Shown: in pieces, positions 1 through 9,836 of the stretch
Numbering within the stretch: position 1 is the first letter of the stretch
How the letters are laid out: each line of letters opens with the position of its first letter
NCBI GenBank assembly: GCA_020746875.1
Contig: JAGTJL010000011.1
Location: 2,325,871-2,389,870 of the forward strand
From: Rhexocercosporidium sp. MPI-PUGE-AT-0058
Lineage: Eukaryota; Ascomycota; Leotiomycetes; Helotiales
Direction: 5' to 3'
DNA length: 64,000 nt
The notes under the pieces: generated by a model
Databases searched by the model: none
The model's input: only the letters and a program-made list of their open reading frames with translations
Told to the model about the DNA's origin: nothing
Translations under genes and position numbers: made by a program

Positions 1-1445
1 CGTATAAATCTGGCTATTTTACGAGTATTCGCGAAGCCGCAAACACTTATAACGTTGCTTATTCAACTTTACATGCGCGACCCTACGGACGCGTTTCACG
101 ATAAGAAATTCGATCCGTAAACTACAAGCTTATAGCTATAGAGGAATTAACGCTCGTTAATTGAATTTTATTTATAAACGAACGAGGTTTACCGGTCCGT
201 ACGGCTTTAATTCGAGATATAACTACGTTACTTTTCCAAAAACGAACCGATACGGACGCGTCTCTCACGCGTATAATTAGAGTTCGGTAGCTATATAATT
301 TCGTTTAACGTCACGACTCTTTACGGACTTAATATAACCGAAAATATAATTATAAACGTGCTTTTTACGAAGATCTTATAATTATTCGAGATTAGTTCCG
401 ATTAATATAAAATATAATCGTAAAATATAAAATTTAAGACGAAAATATTTATAACTTTAATAAGACGGGCTTTTAAATAAGCGAAATCTTAATTATAAAA
501 GTTATTATAGCTTTTAAACGAGCTTTACGGCTTATTACGATTTAACCTAAGAACCGCGAATAAGTTACGGTTATTAAGTATATTAATTCGGGTGGTTAAT
601 CGTTGCTTTCGATAATTATACTTAAAAGCAAAACTCATACCTTTTTTTTAATATTTTGACTTTATATTATTCGATTAAATAATTACAGTTAATAATAATA
701 GCTAGACGACTAATTAATTAAGCTTAACTTAACTTACGGACGTGTTTTATCCATATATAAAAGATTATATAAAAGGTATATATTAGCTTTTGATTCTTAA
801 CGGACACGGAAGCTACGTAACGCTTAAATTTGACTTATTTTATAAAGACTATTATATTATTACTTTTTATATATTATTATATTCGTTGCATTTATTTTAA
901 CCTCTTAATATTAATTATTTTACGAGTTTAAAACAGTCGTACGGACGTCAAATTAAAGATTTAATGCGAGTTAGACTTAGTTATATTAATAAGTCTGATT
1001 TCCTTTTAACTTATTTTATAATTCGTATAAAAGCTTTAACTTTAAATACGATCCGTAATAGATTCGCAGCTACTGGATTAGTCCCGTACGACCCTGAACG
1101 TGTCCTCTCGAAGCTTAATACTTAATTACAGACGCTTACCCCTCCTCTTTTTCCCGCGACCGAATAAGCGCCTTAAGTCCTAGAAACGCTATATATTATA
1201 TAAGAGTTAGAATTATAAGTTAAGGCAATCGGAGACTTTATATAACGTCGTACGGCTGGTTCTTTTAGCCTTATAAACCGTGCGATTTAATAATTAATTT
1301 AAAGTTCTTAAATAATTATATATTTTACGGTCTTTTTCGCGAATAAAAACAAGAAGTTATAAGCCGTAAATAAACGCCAAAAGAAGAAGAGAATATATAA
1401 AAGTCATATATTACTACGGGGAGTGTTTTAATAATATAAGAGGGC
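1..1445 (+). pseudogene. RIP-degraded pogo/Fot1-type DDE transposase, 5' end cut by window edge
   Basis: The plus strand reads as a decayed pogo-superfamily transposase. An N-terminal HTH segment near 26-80 translates as SIREAANTYNVAYSTL. A catalytic-core motif near 789-815 reads LLILNGHGSYV, matching the LLLDGHGSH motif of DDE_1 transposases but with the catalytic Asp changed to Asn, a G-to-A type change. GRQIKDLMR lies near 942-968, and GLVPYDPERVLSKL near 1076-1115 is typical of the region after the third catalytic residue. Many in-frame stops interrupt it. Base composition is extremely AT- and TpA-rich, fitting RIP. Coding similarity ends near 1125; the remaining sequence to about 1445 is AT-rich and may be the element's 3' region. 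No terminal repeat was found because the left end lies outside the window. It cannot make a functional protein. Confidence 0.75.
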
Positions 1446-2410
1446 TTAAATAGATTTGTAATTGTAAATACAGAGCTTACGGGTCAGTCTACGGGTAAGG
1501 TTGAAGAGGGACAAATCCGCGCGCCGCGGACGTGTAGTATATATAAATCGCTTGAACACACGGCCCGTACGTGTTTACTTAAATTTAATTTAACTTAGTT
1601 TAATTTAATAATAATAATTTTAATTCGTTGTTCAGTTATTAATTCTTGAAGTAGTAGTTTTGGTAGGGTGTGATCCGTTAACATATATGATCCGCTTACT
1701 TATCAAGTACGTTAATATTTTGCTCCCCAGCTTACGTACTAGCTTTGAAAATCTGCCTTAGGCAGTCTTACTTCTGCACAAGCCAAGACAACGAAGCTTA
1801 GACAGAGAAAACATAAAGCCATCCGTTCCCCAGTTTAGACACTCCTGTTCAGCAACGAAGTGCTGTTAAAAAGTTTGCTTGAAAAGTAATGAGGCCTGGT
1901 GCGTGATGTAAGTTACTACTCGTCATTACAGTCACAATGGAGAACAAACTATACTGACTTCAATGATGTTCAGCAATCTTATCTCAAGTAGACTGACCTT
2001 GGTTAGAACACCCACTTCCCTCGCATTGGCTTTCGAAGTCTGCTAAATCCTGATCCCCCCCAAGAATTGAATTCTTTCCCCACCGACATTCATTAAACTA
2101 CTTTTAATTCAACGTGTGAGATAGCCTCAGATTTAACAACTGCTGGCGAGTCCTCAATACTAATGTATTATAATTTCAGGAGGCGTCCCCTCTTCTGAGC
2201 AACCTGTCGATCAACAAGGTGTCACATGCAGTACGTGAAAACATCTAGTGATATCTCATAATCTACCTCCACCCCTGACCTTCTCCTTTGTCTTCCCCTC
2301 TCCTCCGCGCGACCTTCCGCCTCACTACATCTTCTCATGACTGTGGAGCAGTCAGAGGTACTATGGAACAAAGAGGTCTTCATCTCACACTGCTAACTTC
2401 TCACAAGACC
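1446..2410. other. Intergenic stretch, no gene recognised
   Basis: AT-rich up to about 1720, then ordinary composition. I see no credible coding frame or RNA gene. The right part presumably holds the promoter and 5' leader of the membrane protein gene that begins near 2411. Confidence 0.5.
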
Positions 2411-3283
2411 ATGGGATGTAATTGCCCAACTCTTCTCAGCGGAGCCGTAGAACCGGTGGCAGATTCTGACATATCTGGTCCTGGAGTCAGTCCCCCAAGA
2501 AGTTGCTTTGAACATAGCAGTTAACTCTGTATCTTAAGGTTGTCTTATCCGTGTTGATTGCGGCAATACTCTCGATCGTCGTCACCATCACAATCCTTAC
2601 TATCGAATTTCTTGAAACGATATGCATCATATGTTTCATATGCCCCTCTCCGAGGAGAAAGAGCGAAGAAGACCCTTTGCAATATACTACTATCGCTTAG
2701 TGATCAGCAGCTGATTACTGATATTAGCATCATGATAGCAGCTTGGGCAACTATTTGCGACTTACAGATTTACCACTTTATTATTGTCACCCATCTCGCT
2801 CTACTTTCCACTTCGGTCCACCTTCTCACTCTCAATACCCTGCCGAGTTACTTCTATGAGCACTGTCTTGCCGGCTGCGTCCGAGCGGGGCTAATGTTTG
2901 TCAACTTACTTCTGGCAATCGCTTCCCTGGTTCACATCATTATCGATTCAAACCCCGCTAATTACACCGCTAGCGATGGCAACTTGGCGATTTGTGCCTT
3001 GAAAGACGGGCTTAGGAATATTAAACCATTTTACTTGGTACTATTTATCGTGTTTACGGCATTACTTCTTGCCGTCTTTGGCTTTAGTACTATACTCCTA
3101 TTTCCGAGATTCAGGACCAAGCCTAAGATCAAGAAGTTCCTCTTGCCTGCTAGCTGGATCCTAATCCTCCTATCTACTTGCGCCATCTTCTGGCTTTCGG
3201 GAAAAGCCTTGAGCAGCAGCCAATTCTTCGCCGGCGCTCAAGCTAATGTGGAGGGCGACGAAAGCAAATGGGGATTCGGCTAA
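2411..3283 (+). CDS. Multi-pass membrane protein of a fungal family of unknown function, possible frameshift
   Basis: Exon 1 (2411-2485) starts at an ATG reading MGCNCPTLL and ends in a DISGPG motif that in related fungal membrane proteins precedes the first helix. Exon 2 resumes at 2539 in phase after a GTCAGT..TTAAG intron with a TTAAC branch point, giving the hydrophobic segment VLSVLIAAILSIVVTITIL. The reading frame then shifts by one base between about 2600 and 2660, into a frame containing LSLSDQQLITDISIMIAAW, a family hallmark. At least four further hydrophobic helices follow (for example FYLVLFIVFTALLLAVFGF and WILILLSTCAIFWLSG). No GT..AG intron of normal size explains the shift, so this is either a one-base frameshift (pseudogene or sequence error) or an unusual splice. 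Function unknown; topology suggests a plasma or endomembrane protein. Confidence 0.55.
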
Positions 3284-3552
3284 TTCCTCCCTGTGTTGTT
3301 AATGATTCTAAGCATACTAAATGCATTAGAAATATTTGACGGTAAGATTTTTTTTTTGGTCTACATTTCGTATTCCACTTCGTTCTCCTACATTAATTGG
3401 AAATGAGCTAAATACGCCGAATTCCAGAATTCAATAATTAAGTCCGCCAATACCAATTCCACAAATGCCTCAATGGGCAACTAGACCTAGTTACCTAACC
3501 TGACACTCCTGCGCTATCATGAACATTTAAATTGCTAGCTTGGAGATATGGA

Positions 3553-4045
3553 ATATGTTTCTATCAGGACTTGCGATGGACCAAGGAGGAACCAGGGCGG
3601 GTGGGACCAGGCCAAAGAACTGGACATGCAAGTGATGGAGCTAGTTAGAGGGTGCTTGACGCGGAGCATCCCAACACCCAGACTAGCATGAACAATCTTG
3701 CATACATGTAGAATGGTTATGGTCGATTTAAGGAGGCTATAAGCCTCATGAAGGAATGCGTACAGCTTTGGAAACACATCATAGGTGTTGATTGATTTAT
3801 TCGATTTAAGGAGGCTATAAGCCTCATGAAGGAATGCGTACAGCTTTGGAAACACATCATAGGTGTTGATTGATTTATTCGATTTAAGGAGGCTATAAGC
3901 CTCATGAAGGAATGCGTACAGCTTTGGAAACACATCATAGGTGTTGATTGATTTATTCGATTTAAGGAGGCTATAAGCCTCATGAAGGAATGCGTACAGC
4001 TTTGGAAACACATCATAGGTGTTGATTGATTTATTCAATTTAATG
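3553..4045 (+). pseudogene. Remnant of a kinesin-light-chain-type TPR protein (NB-ARC/TPR family)
   Basis: The plus strand contains TPR-like segments in shifting frames. NQGGWDQAKELDMQVME is followed, after a frameshift near 3640, by VLDAEHPNTQTSMNNLAYM, a stop, NGYGR and then FKEAISLMKECVQLWKH. This order matches the 42-residue TPR units of fungal NB-ARC/TPR proteins (generic unit: NQGRW..A..L..QVME, then HPDTL.SM.NLA). The last half-unit is amplified into four tandem copies, each ending in a TGA stop, so no protein can result. No NB-ARC or effector domain remains nearby. The minus-strand open frames across the array arise from its periodicity. Confidence 0.7.
3724..4035 (+). repeat. Perfect tandem repeat, 4 x 78 bp
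   Basis: Units occupy 3724-3801, 3802-3879, 3880-3957 and 3958-4035, and look identical by eye. A degraded start of a fifth unit (CAATTTAA) follows. The unit is a multiple of three and encodes a decayed TPR half-motif on the plus strand, ending in TGA. Identity between copies implies recent expansion or homogenisation of a dead gene fragment. Confidence 0.9.
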
Positions 4046-5509
4046 CCGGTTCCAGTAGCCTTAAGGCCGCTATGCAGGCTTTTCGCAAGGCCGGATCTTT
4101 CGCCCCACGCTATGCTTCGAGAGCCCGAATTAAAAATATAGGGGGTTTCGAAAAGTGAAAAGATTAAGAGAAAAAAGGAATTTCTCTAGGATTAAATAGA
4201 AAAGTAAGAAGAGAGAAATAGTCTTTTAAGGTAATAGAAAGTAATAAAAACATAATTAAAAAGTATATAATACTAAGCGAGCTATTAACTGACCTAAGAT
4301 AGCATTTATACGACACCTTCTTTTTATTAACTTAGCTACTTTTATTATTTCAGTTTTTGTTCTTGTTTTATTATTCAATAATAGATAGTCCGGCTAAACT
4401 GTCTTTTATAATAGAAATAAGGGTTAGAAAAGGTTTAGTAGAGCTTTAAGTAATTTATATAGTAAAGGGCCAAGCTCTATTGACTACAACGCCTTTTATA
4501 TTTTAAAGTTAATAAAGTAAGCAGTTTTAAATTAGTTTAAGAAAACTCTTCGATATAAATAGGAAAAAAAAGTGTTTTGTAAATAAATATCGGGTATTTA
4601 TAAAAAAGTAAAGGATGTAGTGATTATAATCGATTGTTTTTCGACATAGAAAGATACGTAAAATTTCGAAACTTAGAGAAATGTGGCGGGATGTGCATGT
4701 AAAAACTGTTCCTAGACAGCGCCTTGAGCTGAGCGTTGTGGAGATAATCTTAGAATCTCCTGAGATCCTTATGCTAACGGAAATAGAAAATTTATTCCAA
4801 GTATATCTTGTCGTAAGAATCCGTTCCAAAATGCGGTTGACTTTGCCCCATGCCTCCCAGGTAGCAAATGCGTACCCAGCTTTCCAACGTTCCTACATAA
4901 ATGAAGCGTTCAACTATACACTTTATAGAGCCATAGTATGCTTTCATTGATGATGCTTGGTCGGAACTGTTCTCAGGAAACTCAAGAGCGAATTCAGGTA
5001 TGAACCCCCCAAGTATTGGATGGTGCATACCTATTATCGAAGATCTTAATCCGCTTACTGCCTGCTTCTTACCTTTCGCACAATTCAAAGAAGACGACAA
5101 GGTATTATTGAGTTCCTAGCAATCCTTAGCCAATAATGCCTAAGTCGCATAAATACTTCTAATGTTTCAATACAAACTAACTAATCAGAAAACCATCACA
5201 TCTCCGACCGTCCCCATAGCCATTGATGCGGCTATCATCCATTGAGCTCCAGCCAAACTGCAGGCTGGGATGCTCGGCCTAAAGCTAGTGGGCCTGGTTC
5301 TGGTCCCAAACCTGGAAAAGAAAGCGGCCAGCCGAAAATATCGAGCAACAGGGCTCTTGATTCTTGGGCTCTACTTGGAATTTTCGGGTAAACCCATCAT
5401 GGGGGTCCTCGGCCGCAAGCTCTACTCGCAGTTTCCAAGCAGAGCCCGAGCAGAGCTAGCGTAGACTTTACCTAGCAGTTCAAACCTCGCGAGTCCAGTT
5501 AGGCTCACA
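4046..5509. other. Intergenic, AT-rich between about 4130 and 4680; no gene recognised
   Basis: The first part is AT-rich relic DNA. Short open frames at 4681-5100 and 5270-5464 show no recognisable motif or splice structure. The tract separates the TPR remnant from the 3' end of the ankyrin pseudogene. Confidence 0.45.
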
Positions 5510-7406
5510 TCAGCTGCCCGTCCGCCTCGGCTCAATAACATCCACCCTCCAAGTCACAGGCTCATCATCCGTCTCAAATGTATCAATCATCTTCGCTATG
5601 CCCCCGTGTCCTGCACCTCGAGCAACGTCAGCTGGTGTTGGCCCCTCCTCCACGCCCAGTGCCTTCTGGCACGACCTGACCTTCTTATCTGCTCCAAGCT
5701 GCAACAGCAACTTCACTATCTCAGTACGCCCCCACTTTGCTGCAACGTGAAGCGGCGTATTTCCCTCCTTATTCCTTTCGTCGATGTGAGCCCCTTGACC
5801 CAACAGGTACGTCGCAACAAGAATATGTCCATACGAACACGCATAGTAAAATGCCCCGTTCCCCGACCGATCTTGCACCGAGCAGTCCGCCTTCCACTCT
5901 TTGGTTAGGCATCGCACCAGGGGCAGATCCCCATTGCACTCCACGGATCAGTGCCGTGGCTCCTTCACCATCCGCCTCGTTCACGCCATCATCGCCCATG
6001 CGCTTGAGTAGGGCATTCACGATGCTTGTCTTCCCAACGGCGGCGGCCCGGTGTAGAGGCAACTTGCCCTCATTGTCCTTAGCCCCAACACTCGCGTCCT
6101 TTTTAAGAAGTAGAGGCGCTAGTTATGTGGCGATAGGCCACGCGGCTTTGTGCAGCAATGTGCTTCCTTGACCATCGAGTACTTTGGCACTCGCACCGGC
6201 TTCAAGGAGGGCCTGGGCCGTTGGGAGATAGGAGGATGCGGCCGCTGCCCAGAGGGCGGTCGGCATATGCGGATCGCTGCAATGGTGATTGACGATGTCG
6301 GCACCTTGCCGGGTGAGTATCTGAATTGTCTTTGGCGAGTCACCGTACCATGTAGCGTGCTAGAGTGGTGTCCAACCTTCGTTGTCCTTGGCGTTGGGGT
6401 TGGCCTTTTTGTGAAGGAGAAACTCAACTGCTTGTTCCATATCCTTTCTTGTGGCTATGTGTAAAGCAGTCTGGCCACGTTTATCCTCGGCATCTGGTGC
6501 GGCGCGGCAATTCAGAAGCTCCTCCATCATGACCAAATCATTGCGTACGGTGGCCACATGAAGCGGGTACATTCCCGTCTCTGCATCCTTGGGGTTTGGG
6601 TCCACCCCTAATACTCGAAGGATCATCTTGACGTCCTTGCGTCTGCCACCAGTGATGGCGTGGAGTAGAATTCCAGTTCCTTCCTCCGAGATGATGGACT
6701 CTGTCGTACGAAGAGTCGCAACATCGCTTTCACTGCTCGAAAGCTCAGAAAGCTTAGAATTGACTCGCGGCGTTCTGAACTAATAGTGGGACTGAGTAGG
6801 GCGGTATTCCTGAATGAATTTCTTCGATTCCAGTCTGTATTCTCTCTGTCATATAAAGATCAGTACAGGTCCATGTCGATCCGCACACTCGCTCACTGGC
6901 ACTCGAGAGAGGCATATATCGAACCATGCTTACCCATCCACAGATCGCAGTAGTCTATCGAACTGTCCGAGCCTATCGCCAATTTTCTTGTGCACGTTTT
7001 CGAGATGAGATACGTGACGTGCCTTCGCGAACAGGCTTTTCAGGTGGTCATATTTAGTCTCGGGGGACTGGAGTGGTGTTGTGAGCTCCGCTTTTAAAGC
7101 TTTAACCTCCGGGTGTAGTGTAGCAATATTTTCCCTCAGCTTTTCTTTGATGTCGACTGGGTTGAAGGTGTCATCAGGAGTTGGATGTCTCTCAGGGCGG
7201 TCTAGCCTGCACTTGGTGTGCAAGATAATGCTCAACATCTCATCACAGTCGCGTTCAAGCGATCTGGTGATTTCAGGCGCATCATCAGTGTAGGAGTCCT
7301 TGAGTTTCTTCAGCTGCCAGACGACGGAATAAAGTGTAATGATTCCAGTTGTGATGGATAACGGGTCCAACAGGGCTGGTGCCCCGCTTTTTCGGTAGTC
7401 AATCAC
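5510..7406 (-). pseudogene. STAND-type N-terminal domain plus ankyrin repeat protein, inactivated
   Basis: Read on the minus strand. The N-terminal part (about 7390-6935) contains DPLSITTGIITLYSVVWQL, typical of the helical fungal N-terminal domain of STAND/NLR-like proteins. A GTAAGC donor at about 6934 begins an intron of uncertain end. Ankyrin repeats follow, for example MYPLHVATVRNDL, TALHIATRKDM, KLPLHRAAAVGKT and NTPLHVAAKWGRTEIVKLLL. In-frame stops occur at about 6360 (after GWTPL) and about 6126 (after AAWPIAT, where TAA looks like CAA to TAA). A frameshift lies near 5930-5945, between GVQWG and DLPLVRC. The expected start context reads TTG GAC CCG instead of ATG near 7367. Two C-to-T-type stops, a shift and a missing start indicate loss of function. 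Intact relatives are cytoplasmic signalling or self/non-self recognition proteins. Confidence 0.75.
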
Positions 7407-7435
7407 AACTTTTTTTCCCTTCGTCCCAAGGTCAG

Positions 7436-7515
7436 CTAGTAAGCTCGCCGCTTCTACACCCTCGGCTCACCATCTCCTCACCCAGCTCACCTGGGCACCC
7501 TGAGCAGCCCCCGGG
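7436..7515 (-). repeat. Dispersed repeat, copy A (TGCTCAGG family)
   Basis: The reverse complement (GGGCTGCTCAGGGTGCCCAGG..., then GCGGCGAGCTTACTAGCTGA) resembles 47785-47900, which has GCTCAGGATGCTCAGG and GCGGCAAGCTTACTAACTG in the same order. It lies immediately upstream of the start-less ankyrin gene, so it may have displaced that gene's promoter or start. Family identity unknown; it could be a degraded LTR or non-autonomous element. Confidence 0.5.
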
Positions 7516-7608
7516 CAGTACCCACTTCTCAATTACGCATTTGATCTCTAATCCGACTGGATATAGACTACGGCCTTTTATTTTCATTTTTATTAAGTTT
7601 TAGCGATA

Positions 7609-7655
7609 ACGTCTCACCCCTGCTTTTGGCCCACCCCTACATTTGGCCCACCTCG
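7609..7655 (+). repeat. Left TIR of the Fot1/pogo element
   Basis: Starts right after the TA target duplicate. It contains the doublet TTTGGCCCACCCCTACATTT and TTTGGCCCACC, so a short motif is repeated inside the TIR, as expected for a bipartite transposase binding site. Confidence 0.9.
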
Positions 7656-7785
7656 CTTAGTTCACCGCTTTTCATACCTACCAACTTAAATACTTAATTA
7701 CTTTTTTATTCTTTAATCGATTCTTTTCAAATTTGGGATTCGCATTATTTTCATCATAAAGCTTGAATATACTAAGTACGACGTT

Positions 7786-9342
7786 ATGTATACTCTTGAA
7801 GAGGTTGCAAATAGCAAGTCTTTACGAAAGGCATATCTAAAGTAAGGTATTCCAAGGTCAACACTCCGCCATCGCAATAAGACGACTCAACCACGTAAAG
7901 AGGCCATTAATCACTTGCAAAAGCTACCTACGGTAATAGAGAATCGATTAACCAATTGGATTTTGACTCAGGAGTCTCTTAGCTATAGAGTTACGCATAC
8001 ACAGATCAAGGTGTTTAGAGAGAGACTTTTAGCGCTTCAAGGAGACCACCTACTACTAGGAAAACACTAGATAACACGGTTTTTGGCACGCAATCCTATT
8101 CTAAAGACTAAGAGGCAAATCTACGTTGATTCTATACGTATTAATGCCGCTTATTCCGAAGTTATTAAGCCGTGGTTCCAAAAATTAAAGATTCCGGCTA
8201 TTAAGGCTATTCCAGCTTATCAACGATGGAATATAGACGAGACTAGTATTATAGAAGGCTATAGTCTTAACGGATATGTTATAAGGAGCGTTAAGAGCCG
8301 CAAGATTTAAGGAAAACAGCCAGGTTCACGTGCTTAGACGACAATTATTAAGTGTATCTCTGCTACGGGAGTCTCCACACAACCTCTTGTAATTTACAAG
8401 GGAAAATCAGTGCAATAGCAGTGGTTTCCGTCTTAATTAGACGTATTCAACGACTGGAACTTCGCTGCAACCGATAATAAGTAGACGACCGACGATACGG
8501 CTCTTGAATAGCTAGTGAAAGTGTTTATTCCTTAAACGGATCCACGTGATCATTTAGTAAGACTTCTTATTCTAGACGGTCACGGGAGCCATAAGACTAC
8601 GGAATTCCTTTAGAAGTGCCTTGAATATAATATATACCTTCTATTCTTACCCGCACATACGTCATACGTCTTACAACTTTTGGATTTAACGGTTTTCTCT
8701 GTTTTAAAGCGTGCTTACCGGAAAGAACTGCAAAAGTTGAGTTCTTTAATTGACTCTACTCCAATTGGTAAACGCAACTTCCTCATCTGCTACTAGAAGG
8801 CCCGTTAAGAGAGTATTACCCCTTCTAATATTAAGGCGGGGTGGAGAATTACGGGATTATAGCCGGTATCTGTAGCTAAGCCTTTGATAAGCCCTTTATT
8901 GCTGGAAAACAGTAATAACTCGATAAATGCATCTCTTTTAAAGCCTCAAGAGCCGCTAGTACTACCTCCGGAGGTATTTAATACTTCAATTGAGGTTCAA
9001 ACTCCAAGGGCTAGGAAAGATTTGTACGTACAGATTCGTACTTTGACTAGCGGATCATATGATTAACTTCCAACGTAACGTTTGCTTTTTAGGAAGGTTA
9101 TAAAGGGAATTGATGAAAAAGACTACGAATTAGGGAAGGTAAATATAAGGATTAAAGAGTTAGAAGAGAGATTAGAGCAATTGAGGCCAAAGAAAAGGCG
9201 AAAGGTCCGAACTAGTCCAAATTCCAAGTTCGCCACAACACGTGCTATTAAGGAGGCTCAAATCGCAGCTGGAGAACGTCAAATTAAGTCTCTAGAACTA
9301 GAATTAGGAGGAGAATCAGACTCTATAATATCTTGTATATAA
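7786..9342 (+). pseudogene. Fot1/pogo-type transposase with many nonsense codons
   Basis: The frame starts at ATG 7786 (MYTLEEVANSKSLRKAYLK) and can be followed in one frame for most of the element. It contains an HTH_CENPB-like region (about 7900-8075), YQRWNIDETSI carrying the first catalytic Asp (about 8218-8250), and LLILDGHGSHKT carrying the second (about 8565-8600). FLPAHTSYVLQLLDL and VLKRAYRKEL follow; a basic coiled-coil tail is at 9100-9340. At least ten in-frame TAG/TAA codons interrupt it, apparently at Gln or Trp positions (for example QQWFPS then stop). The DDE core is otherwise well preserved, so inactivation is younger than in the element at 1-1445. The enzyme would have acted in the nucleus on its own TIRs. 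Confidence 0.88.
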
Positions 9343-9394
9343 GTTAACGGAATATAAAGTTATTAGGTGTTGAATGTCAAGTATTAGAATTACG

Positions 9395-9441
9395 CGAGGT
9401 AGGCCAAATATAAGGGTGGGCCAAAAGCAGGAGTGAGACGT
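9395..9441 (-). repeat. Right TIR of the Fot1/pogo element
   Basis: Reverse complement of the left TIR with a few transitions, followed by TA at 9442-9443. Confidence 0.9.
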
Positions 9442-9836
9442 TAATCCCTAAGAAGCTTGAATAAGCTCCCAAGGATCTCGAACTAGACCCTTATAAAAAT
9501 AGATCTATATTATGTTATAAGCAATCGCCCATCGCGGTGGAGCATGAAGGTCTGATTTAAGGGGAAATTTGCTATTATTTCCTATAAACCTTCGTTGATA
9601 TGCAAGCAATGAACAATATGGACTTATTCCAAGAGTAAAACTTGCTACCGCTTAGTGCTTTCGACCTTGTCCGGCGATCCTAGAGAAGCCTCCATGTTAT
9701 ATATGTGAATCCAGAAAAAGGGAAAATATAACATGGTTAAGCTCAGAAAAATATTACCAATCATAACCCCCTGGACGTTGTCCTTATGCTTCCTCAGAGC
9801 GCAATGGGCTGGGCTAGGTTTGTCAGGAATTTTGCT

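Larger units (their letters stand above)
7609..9441 (+). mobile_element. Fot1/pogo (Tc1-mariner superfamily) transposon with complete termini
   Basis: Terminal inverted repeats of about 47 bp begin at 7609 with ACGTCTCACCCCTGCTTTTG; the right end, read inward from 9441, begins ACGTCTCACTCCTGCTTTTG. The repeats differ at only a few positions. A TA dinucleotide flanks both ends (7607-7608 and 9442-9443), the target duplication of this superfamily. The total length of 1833 bp matches Fot1-like elements (about 1.9 kb). The internal transposase is broken, so the copy is non-autonomous, but its ends could still be mobilised in trans. Confidence 0.93.

Noticed and set aside
3724..4035. CRISPR-like array
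   Set aside because: Units are contiguous with no spacers, and the genome is fungal; it is a tandem duplication.
3535..4038. Minus-strand 167-codon frame with a fourfold 26-residue repeat
   Set aside because: It is the antisense of the 78 bp array; the plus strand carries the TPR homology, and the unit length of 78 automatically keeps antisense frames open.
5270..5464. 64-codon plus-strand ORF
   Set aside because: No ATG-supported gene structure or homology; low-complexity composition.
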